From an uncultured Myxococcales bacterium (GTDB taxonomy: Bacteria; Myxococcota_A; UBA9042), in assembly GCA_903924465.1 (NCBI GenBank), contig CAIYBN010000054.1, positions 101,503 through 165,502 of the forward strand: 64,000 bases of DNA, written 5' to 3'. A model generated the notes under the pieces. It had not been told where the DNA came from. It ran no database searches and saw nothing but the letters and a program-made list of their open reading frames with translations. The position numbers were made by a program, and so were the translations under genes. Shown in pieces: positions 57,963 to 64,000 of this stretch. How positions within the stretch are numbered: position 1 is the stretch's first letter; every line of letters begins with the position of its first letter.

Positions 57963-58716
57963 GACCGGCCTCCCGCCCCACGTAAGCGTCCAACGCCACA
58001 TCGCTGTCCAGCACCTGATCGGGCGGGCCTTCCATGAGGACCCGACCTTCGGCCATGAGCAGAACCCGGTCGGCGACCGAGCGGACAAATGCAAGATCGT
58101 GTTCGATGATCAGGAATCCGGCGTCCTGGCGCCGTTTTTCAATGGTCGCCGCCACCACGTCGCGGAAGTGCGACGCAAGCCCGGCGACCGGTTCGTCCAA
58201 TCCAACGATCGCTGGTCGGTCGATCAGAACCATCCCGAGCGTCAGCAGCTTCAGCTGACCGAAGGATAGCGCCTTGGCTCGTTGATGAGCGAGCGTGTCG
58301 AGCCCCAACCCGGCGAGCATGGTCATGGAGCTGGCCGTCAGGCGCGCCTCTTCGTCGCACCATCCTGCACGACGCAGGGCGGCGATCCAGCCCTCCCCAG
58401 TCTGCCGCCGATAGCCGAGCAGAACGTTTTGCAGCACGGTGAGTTCGGCAACATAACGAGGCTGCTGGTACGTGCGGATACAACCAACCTGTGAAAAGCA
58501 TTCCAGAGACTGCCCAGTGACCGACGTGCCGTCGACAACTATGTCACCGGAATCCGCGTGCTGGGCACCGGTCAGAAGATCCAGAAGCGTACTCTTCCCG
58601 GCGCCGTTCGGGCCAACGACGGCGACGATTTCACCACGTGCGACGCGTATGGAAACACCGTCGACGGCGTGGACGCCGTCGAAATGTTTGATCAAGTTTC
58701 GGCCTTCCAACAGCAT
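57952..58716 (-). CDS. livG: Branched-chain-amino-acid-type ABC ATPase LivG
   Basis: 254 residues; ATG 58716 follows the livM stop directly (TGAATG), with AAGGAG 4 nt upstream. Walker A is GPNGAGKSTL; the LivG-type insertion VGCIRTYQQPRYVAELTVLQNV is present. The signature region LSFGQLKLLTLG differs from the strict LSGGQ (Phe for Gly), as in many LivG proteins. Walker B is IVGLDEPVAGL and the H-loop is IIEHDL. It forms a heterodimeric ATPase with LivF for solute import. It is tightly packed in the five-gene operon. Confidence 0.9.
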   Translation of the reverse strand: MLLEGRNLIKHFDGVHAVDGVSIRVARGEIVAVVGPNGAGKSTLLDLLTGAQHADSGDIVVDGTSVTGQSLECFSQVGCIRTYQQPRYVAELTVLQNVLLGYRRQTGEGWIAALRRAGWCDEEARLTASSMTMLAGLGLDTLAHQRAKALSFGQLKLLTLGMVLIDRPAIVGLDEPVAGLASHFRDVVAATIEKRRQDAGFLIIEHDLAFVRSVADRVLLMAEGRVLMEGPPDQVLDSDVALDAYVGREAGHAA

Positions 58717-59601
58717 TCAGCTCCTTCGCTCCACGCCGATCGCCAGCCGGCCGAATAGTCCGTTCGGCCGGAATGCCACAATCAGGTACAAAAGCACGCC
58801 AAATGCCATTTGCTTCAAGTGCGCAGCGGTGCTGCCGGAAAGGCCAGACAAGCGGAGCACCTCTGGAATGACGATGACGAGACCAGCGCCCACAACGGGC
58901 CCCAGTGCAGTGCCGGCGCCACCGATGACGATCATCGCGACCAGAAGAATCGACGCCATCGGGTCAAATCCACCCGGATCGACGACGCCGACAACCAGAG
59001 CGTAGCAGACGCCGCCAACGCCGCCGCCGATGGCCGTGGCGAGCATGGCAGCCAGGCGGTGTCGCTCAACGGGGCGCCCGAGACTCCGAGTCAGTGTTTC
59101 GTCTTCGCGAATTGCGTTGACGAGGCGCCCCAATGGTGCTGCACGCCACCGCGTTGACAGCCAAACAGCGCACCCAACCAAACTGGCAATAACCGCCAAG
59201 ATCGCGAAGTTGGCCCATAAACCGTCGCCGCGGTGCCAAACCTGTTCCGGGAGCACCAAGCCGAGCGCACCGCCTGTGGCCCGGGTCCAGTGCAGGACTG
59301 CATCATGAAAGACGAGCGCAAGCGCGTAGGTCGCAAGCGCAAAATCATCGCCGCCAAGTCGGGAGAGGACGGCGCCAACGGTCACCGCGAGTAGACCGGA
59401 GATGACGATGCCTGCCATTGCGGCCAGCGGAAGGGAACTGCCGGGGTATGAACCGACGATGACGACACCATAAGCGCCGCACCCAAAGAAGACGCCCTGG
59501 CACAGTGCCAGGAGGCCCATCTCGCCGACAAGGACGTCAAGCAACAGCGCTTGCATCGCATAGATGCCCCAGAGAGAGAGGACAAAGACGAGATATTCCA
59601 C
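58717..59601 (-). CDS. livM: Branched-chain-amino-acid-type ABC permease LivM
   Basis: 294 residues; GTG start with GGAGGG 8 nt upstream. Eight or nine membrane helices. The family signature is visible at LLVAMIVIGGAGTALGPVVGAGLVIVIPEVLR and in the loop AIREDETLTRSLGRPVERHRL, which contacts the ATPase. LivM with LivH forms the membrane pore for uptake of substrate delivered by LivK. It abuts livG and lies 18 bp after the livH stop. Confidence 0.88.
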   Translation of the reverse strand: MEYLVFVLSLWGIYAMQALLLDVLVGEMGLLALCQGVFFGCGAYGVVIVGSYPGSSLPLAAMAGIVISGLLAVTVGAVLSRLGGDDFALATYALALVFHDAVLHWTRATGGALGLVLPEQVWHRGDGLWANFAILAVIASLVGCAVWLSTRWRAAPLGRLVNAIREDETLTRSLGRPVERHRLAAMLATAIGGGVGGVCYALVVGVVDPGGFDPMASILLVAMIVIGGAGTALGPVVGAGLVIVIPEVLRLSGLSGSTAAHLKQMAFGVLLYLIVAFRPNGLFGRLAIGVERRS

Positions 59602-59619
59602 GGTCTGGCCCTCCTCTGG

Positions 59620-60480
59620 TTACCCTAACGGGTTTGCGGCCGCCAAACGGGTTGGCTTGGCGGCAAAGTAGGCAAAGAGCAGGGCGTAGATGAGAACGTT
59701 CTGCCATGCGCCGCCGAGGAACCAGATCGCAGATGTCCTCAACGCCGCGACCAAACACGCGGCGAGGACGACGTATCCGACGTGCCAAACGCGACCTAGC
59801 AGTACGGCGACGACGCCGGGCAGAAGCCACTGGAAGCCCATGTCGGGAGCGAAGGATTGGTCTGCGGCAATCAGCGCACCAAGCACACCTCCCAGTCCAG
59901 AACCCGCTGCAAAAGCGATGGCTTGAACACGACGTACGTCAATACCAAAGACGCGGCTGAGTTCGGCGTGCTCTGCGACTGCCAAAAGCTGCGCGCCTGC
60001 GCGCGTGTAGGCCTCAGTCGCCCAGACTGCGGCAGCGCATGCGACCGCGACCGCCACCGTGGCCACCTGCGTACCGGTCGCACGTCCGCCGAAAAACTCG
60101 AATGCCTGAGCGGTTGTCCCAGTTACCGCGTGCGCGTCATCGCCGAAGGCGACCGCGAGCCCATGCTGCGCAACAAAGAAAATGGCTAGCGAAGCCAGCA
60201 GCAGGACCTGCGGGCCTGCGCCCTTGTCCAAAAGTGGCGCGAGTGTTCCCAGAAACAGGCCGCTGCCGAGAAGTCCCGTAACGAGAGCAGCAAGTCCTGC
60301 GGCAAGCACGAACGGCATGCCAAAGGAGGTCATCAACAGCCAGGTGGTGTACGCCCCGAGCGGGATCGTGATGGCATGCGCAAAGTGGAAAAAACGCCCG
60401 GTGACGTAGACAAGCCGGAAGCCAAGCGCGGACAACAGGACAGCGGCAGCATAGATGGCGGTATTGACAACAAGCTGCAC
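59620..60480 (-). CDS. livH: Branched-chain-amino-acid-type ABC permease LivH
   Basis: 286 residues from GTG 60480, chosen because AAGGAG lies 9 nt upstream; a TTG at 60489 has no room for a binding site. About eight helices; the LivH landmarks are LVYVTGRFFHFAHAITIPLGAYTT near the N-terminus (NFAHG-like) and the ATPase-contact loop AEHAELSRVFGIDVRRVQAIAF. It pairs with LivM. The livK stop lies 17 bp upstream and the livM start 18 bp downstream. The C-terminus is shorter than in some LivH proteins but complete. Confidence 0.87.
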   Translation of the reverse strand: MQLVVNTAIYAAAVLLSALGFRLVYVTGRFFHFAHAITIPLGAYTTWLLMTSFGMPFVLAAGLAALVTGLLGSGLFLGTLAPLLDKGAGPQVLLLASLAIFFVAQHGLAVAFGDDAHAVTGTTAQAFEFFGGRATGTQVATVAVAVACAAAVWATEAYTRAGAQLLAVAEHAELSRVFGIDVRRVQAIAFAAGSGLGGVLGALIAADQSFAPDMGFQWLLPGVVAVLLGRVWHVGYVVLAACLVAALRTSAIWFLGGAWQNVLIYALLFAYFAAKPTRLAAANPLG

Positions 60481-60497
60481 GCGCTCCAACTCCTTGG

Positions 60498-61628
60498 CTA
60501 CCTTGGAATTTCAGCGACCTTTCCGGACTTGATCTCAAAGCGATCGAATCCGCGTCCAACGACGTCCCCGTGCGCGTCGAACGACAAGGGGCCAGACACT
60601 CCGGCGTAAGGCTTCATGGCCGCGAGCGATGCGCGAATCGCCTCGCCCGACTTGGCCCCGGCCGCCAACGTTTGCGCAAGGACCATCGTCGCGTCGTATG
60701 CATTGGCCGCATAGACATCGGGCGCCTCGTTGTAGACCTGCTGATAATGCTTGGAAAAAGCATCAAACGCCGGGCCGGATGGCTTGGCCGGCGCAATCAG
60801 CTTGCAACCCTCCGTCGCACCACCGCCAACTGCGACGAATTCCGGTGAACTCCAGACATCAGCGCCATACAGCGGGACCGTCACGCCCAGCTCCCGGGCT
60901 TGCTTGACGAACGTGCCGCCCTCTTTGCCGTGCGTTGCGATGTAGAAAGCGTCGGCGCCCGACTGCTTGAACTTCTCAATCTGTGTGCGGAAATCGGTCT
61001 CGCCGACTTGGATGCTGTCACTGGCCACGATCGTCCCGCCGCCCGTCGTGATATGCCGCCCGACGGCGTCGAACAGGCTCTGGCCCCAGGTTGTTGCCAT
61101 GTAGAGCACGGCGATCTTCTTGTGGCCATCTGCAAGCAGCCATTTTGCCATGCTTTCGGCCTGCGCGTCGTCGGCTGGAGCAACCCGAAAAAAGAACGGC
61201 CCGCCCTTGGTCGTCAATTCCGGCGACGACGCAATGGGTGACAGGACGACAACTTTGCGCTGGTTTGCGACACCGGCCAGCGCCATGGTCACGCCGGAGG
61301 AGGCCGAGCCCAGAATGGCCGGCGCCTTTTGAACGTCAACCAGCTTCTGAAAAGCAGCGACCGCAAGGGCGGTCTTGTCCTGGTCGTCTTCGTAGACGAC
61401 AGTGATCGGGGACGTGCCGGCCGCTGCGAGGTCCTTCACGGCGAGGTCGATGCCTTTGCGCGCGCGTTCGCCGTAGGAGGCGACGGGGCCTGTGAGGGGA
61501 AGGATGGCGCCGAAGGTCTTGTGGAGGTCATTGTGCACGTTCTTGCCGCAACTAGCAAAAACAACGCTGGAAAAACAGACCGCTGTAGCTAGAATGCTCG
61601 GGATGTACATGGTTGGTCTCGCAAACAT
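60498..61628 (-). CDS. livK: LivK-type periplasmic substrate-binding lipoprotein
   Basis: 376 residues from ATG 61628 (GGAG 6 nt upstream). The signal ends SVVFASCGK, a lipobox, so the binding protein is membrane-tethered. Two-lobed Periplasmic-binding-protein type 1 fold: FGAILPLTGPVASYGERARKGIDLAV is the classic start, SSGVTMALAGVANQRKVVVLSPIASS is the substrate cleft, FRVAPADDAQAESMAKWL follows, and YNEAPDVYAANAYDATMVLA is at the second lobe. It captures a small solute and hands it to LivHM. It starts 29 bp after an unrelated membrane-protein gene on the same strand, so read-through from there is possible. Confidence 0.9.
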   Translation of the reverse strand: MFARPTMYIPSILATAVCFSSVVFASCGKNVHNDLHKTFGAILPLTGPVASYGERARKGIDLAVKDLAAAGTSPITVVYEDDQDKTALAVAAFQKLVDVQKAPAILGSASSGVTMALAGVANQRKVVVLSPIASSPELTTKGGPFFFRVAPADDAQAESMAKWLLADGHKKIAVLYMATTWGQSLFDAVGRHITTGGGTIVASDSIQVGETDFRTQIEKFKQSGADAFYIATHGKEGGTFVKQARELGVTVPLYGADVWSSPEFVAVGGGATEGCKLIAPAKPSGPAFDAFSKHYQQVYNEAPDVYAANAYDATMVLAQTLAAGAKSGEAIRASLAAMKPYAGVSGPLSFDAHGDVVGRGFDRFEIKSGKVAEIPR

Positions 61629-61657
61629 TGACATCTCCAATTGCAGAACAGGATCGG

Positions 61658-63712
61658 CTAGATCCGCGTCGTATTGTTCGCAAGGGTGCTTGCAGCCTCG
61701 TGCACTTGCTTCCACAAATAGGACACCGCCGAATCCGAATAGCACAAGGTGACGAACATAGTCTCGGATTCTGGACTCAAGTTTGCGGTTGCCGCGAGAC
61801 AAAGGCCAAAATCTTCCCTGTCTGATTGCCCCTCGTCACCTTGGTCAACGACGCGCTGGTCTTCCGTCCAGATTCCCTCCGGATTTTCTCGCAACGTCAT
61901 AGCCTTGCGTTCTGTGCAAGTTCCGAAAAAGATGACGTCGTGACGTCCGGCAAATCCTGCCTCGCCTCTGAACAGATCCTTGGTACACTCGCCGACCCAT
62001 GTCATGCCGCCGTCGGGGTGCATTGCGTCCTTATACAATTCAATTTGTAGCCTCGCTTTTATGTTTTCGGCATCCAGCGGTGGAGCGCCATCGGCAATCG
62101 GCTTCCGAACAGCAAATTGAGCCGCAGGAGCTGGTGGCAAATCGACTTCGACTGGCCTGTCTTTACGATTTACGAATCGAGGCACAGTTTCCCAACCGTC
62201 AGACGGACCGTGTGGTGCAGCCTTTATCGGTGAAAACCCAGCGCGTTTGAACACAGTTCCAATTTCTCTTACTTCCGCCGCATCCGTCGCCGGGTGCCAC
62301 CAAAGCGGCCAATTTGTCACCTCCGACACTTCCAAACTACGTCGTTTCTCTGCCTCCCAAAGACGGTGCGGCCACAGTGGCCAATCCAAACTTGCAGCGT
62401 AGGTCTCCGCGCCCTGCCCGGACTTGTCGCGTACTAAGGCCATGCGAAAGATTAGCCCCGGAGCCTGACTATCCCCACCTTTTGCGAATCTTCTGGCTTC
62501 GCCGAAGAACTTCAAAACGGCCATATGGACGCGCCTTTCAACCACATCATCGGCGACGAAGCTTGGTGCGCCGAAGAAATGTGTCGGCAAATGGTTTGTG
62601 GTTGTCACAATGAATGGGACGCGTCGCGGCGTCTTTTCGTCAGTCATGTTGTCATTGAACTTCTTCGTTTCTGTCGCCAGCGTCGCGAGCGCGTGCGACA
62701 AGAACGTTGTGTATGTGGTTAGATTGCTTGCAAAGTACGAAAATCCAGGCTTAAGTGAGTCGGGCAGCCGTGCTGCCCGCGGCACATTGTTTGGGTCCAG
62801 CTTTGCTGTGATATCATTTGCCGCCTCAGCAAAAAATACACCGATCATGTCCATCACGAGCGGATTAGTGCGGTTTGATCGTCCGAGGTCTTTTCCGTTT
62901 TGCGCCACATCGACTGCCGCCCGAAGCAGATCATAGGCGGCAGCTGACGGACTGGGAGCGTCATGTTCGCGTCGCCGCTGCCTTTCCATCTTTACGAGCG
63001 GCGCCACCAATGCGGCGTCAATTGTCATCTGTTGTGATTGCTCGGCCAGCCTCGTCATGGCTCTGGTTGATTCTGTAATTATTCTAGCTGCTTCCCCTGC
63101 TTCACTGGCAGCGCCTTCGGCACTCTCCACCTGCGTGATCACGTGCGACGCCAATTCAGCAAGCAGAAACAGAATCATTATGCTGGACATCGCGATAACC
63201 CCTTTCAGTTCACCGTCGGCAACGTGGTGAAGTTCGAACACCAAGGCGAAGCCCATGATGGCAAATGGGATCACGTGAACCAGAAAACCGTGAGGATCAC
63301 GATTCTTCTGAATCGCATAATCGTACCGTCTCTTTGTGAGAATCCAAGTTGTGATGAACGCCATGATTACAAGTGCGCAAACGGTTGCTGCAACCACCCA
63401 TCGGGCGATGGAACTTTCGTCCGCTCCGTGGCAATTGGCAGTACAGATCTCGTCGAGGGTGACCAATGTCCTTTTGGAACCAGATGCCCCTTGCGCGTCA
63501 ATTGCTTGTTCGACACATGTAGCGCAGGCGACTGTGCGCTGAGTCCCCCATCCTGCCCTCCAAATCATGAATACGCAGAACGCCGCAGTCACGAACACCC
63601 CAAGAAAGGCAGTCCCACGCAGAAGTCCTTCCCCTGGAAGCGCCGCCTTCGCCTTGCTAGGGCTACCGTTGCTTACCGGTGGGGGTTGGTTCAACGCTGG
63701 TTCGCGTGTCAT
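61658..63712 (-). CDS. Unknown four-helix membrane protein with a CxxxCHG motif
   Basis: 684 residues from ATG 63712 (GGAG 8 nt upstream); a TTG at 63781 is the longer alternative. Four helices lie in the N-terminal 210 residues (GTAFLGVFVTAAFCVFMIW, IARWVVAATVCALVIMAFIT, FLVHVIPFAIMGFALVFEL, IAMSSIMILFLLAELASHV). Between helices 1 and 2 is an extracytoplasmic loop with CATC and CTANCHGAD. About 470 cytoplasmic residues follow, starting with a charged helix (EAARIITESTRAMTRLAEQSQQ). I see no known catalytic domain. The DNA is visibly lower in GC than the rest of the window. livK follows after 29 bp, but a functional link is not shown. Unrecognised. Confidence 0.6.
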   Translation of the reverse strand: MTREPALNQPPPVSNGSPSKAKAALPGEGLLRGTAFLGVFVTAAFCVFMIWRAGWGTQRTVACATCVEQAIDAQGASGSKRTLVTLDEICTANCHGADESSIARWVVAATVCALVIMAFITTWILTKRRYDYAIQKNRDPHGFLVHVIPFAIMGFALVFELHHVADGELKGVIAMSSIMILFLLAELASHVITQVESAEGAASEAGEAARIITESTRAMTRLAEQSQQMTIDAALVAPLVKMERQRRREHDAPSPSAAAYDLLRAAVDVAQNGKDLGRSNRTNPLVMDMIGVFFAEAANDITAKLDPNNVPRAARLPDSLKPGFSYFASNLTTYTTFLSHALATLATETKKFNDNMTDEKTPRRVPFIVTTTNHLPTHFFGAPSFVADDVVERRVHMAVLKFFGEARRFAKGGDSQAPGLIFRMALVRDKSGQGAETYAASLDWPLWPHRLWEAEKRRSLEVSEVTNWPLWWHPATDAAEVREIGTVFKRAGFSPIKAAPHGPSDGWETVPRFVNRKDRPVEVDLPPAPAAQFAVRKPIADGAPPLDAENIKARLQIELYKDAMHPDGGMTWVGECTKDLFRGEAGFAGRHDVIFFGTCTERKAMTLRENPEGIWTEDQRVVDQGDEGQSDREDFGLCLAATANLSPESETMFVTLCYSDSAVSYLWKQVHEAASTLANNTTRI

Positions 63713-63793
63713 TGATGGTTCTCCATGACTGGCAACGAGGCTGGGCACTTGAATTCCGATATGGTCCGAATCAAACGACAAGTTCGCCCGTGG

Positions 63794-64000
63794 TCACGGA
63801 CAGCCGCTGCCAACCTGCATATACGCCATTCGCGTTTCGACTTCAATAGTCTCGTTGGCTCGGGCGCATCCGCAAACTGATCTTCGATCTGATTCCGCAG
63901 ACTTCCAGCCGCCCGCTGTGCCAGTAGCCTCGTAACCTCGCAAAATGACAATGATGGCGTATCGTTCCGGTGACTTCAAAACCACCGCGTTCACCGTGAA
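63794..64000 (-). CDS. C-terminal end of an unknown protein (5' end off window)
   Basis: The minus-strand frame is open from the window edge to a TGA at 63794, giving 68 residues: VVLKSPERYAIIVILRGYEA, then GGWKSAESDRRSVCGC, ending MAYMQVGSGCP. There are three Cys. Start-like GTG codons occur at the edge, but the frame runs out of the window, so its true length is unknown. It lies 81 bp upstream of the four-helix membrane-protein gene on the same strand. I do not recognise it. Confidence 0.4.
   Translation of the reverse strand, partial: FTVNAVVLKSPERYAIIVILRGYEATGTAGGWKSAESDRRSVCGCARANETIEVETRMAYMQVGSGCP

Overview
The window is high-GC bacterial DNA that most resembles a Myxococcota-type (deltaproteobacterial) genome. 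The evidence is a C-terminal MYXO-CTERM sorting signal on a lysozyme-like protein, several very large surface lipoproteins built from Cys/Asp-rich repeats of the CDDGNPCT type and the MopE putative metal-binding type, an IgGFc-binding-like lipoprotein, and many HAMP/PAS signalling and lipoprotein genes. The assignment is by inference only: there is no rRNA or tRNA in the window. Both ends cut through genes.

Layout. 0-8 kb (minus strand): the partial MopE-repeat lipoprotein, a degenerate J-domain/TPR protein, and a two-gene unit of a small exported protein plus a MYXO-CTERM-anchored GH25 muramidase. 8-11.4 kb: an SGNH hydrolase with its own hairpin, and a tandem winged-helix regulator divergent from a pentapeptide-repeat protein. 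11.7-16.2 kb: a 1495-residue lipoprotein with about 30 CDDGN repeats. 16.3-20.3 kb: a GT-C-like membrane protein, a methyltransferase and an ArnT/PMT-like glycosyltransferase. 20.5-22.4 kb: a lipoprotein that looks split by a frameshift from its C-terminal PPC-like region. 22.5-23.6 kb: a beta-lactamase/PBP-like serine hydrolase.

23.7-31.8 kb: a type I restriction-modification locus. hsdM and hsdS overlap, but hsdR is 3 kb away. Between them lie an unknown four-helix membrane protein on the opposite strand, a 4 x 42-bp degenerate minisatellite and an unknown helical protein with a basic tail. This interrupted locus is one of the best places in the window for an undescribed accessory defence function.

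31.8-39.1 kb: an exported conserved protein, then a minus-strand run of SSS symporter, TPR/Pro-rich membrane protein, small lipoprotein and HAMP-adenylate cyclase, and a YfcE-type phosphoesterase. 39.5-48.5 kb: a lipoprotein ending in four somatomedin-B-like domains, a small winged-helix protein overlapping a beta-lactamase-fold lipoprotein, a PAS/histidine kinase/receiver hybrid, and an IgGFc-binding-like lipoprotein.

48.8-51.5 kb: a three-gene MCE (Mla-type) lipid transport operon with overlapping genes. Its middle gene is recognisable as MlaF by position and residual sequence but has lost the Walker A, signature and Walker B motifs. 51.6-57.2 kb: a radical-SAM gene with two large GT-C-like membrane proteins (one a paralogue of the 16.3 kb gene) divergent from an SDR oxidoreductase. 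57.2-61.6 kb: a complete branched-chain-amino-acid-type ABC importer (livKHMGF order). 61.7-64 kb: an unknown four-helix membrane protein with a CxxxCHG motif, and the 3' end of another gene, in visibly less GC-rich DNA.
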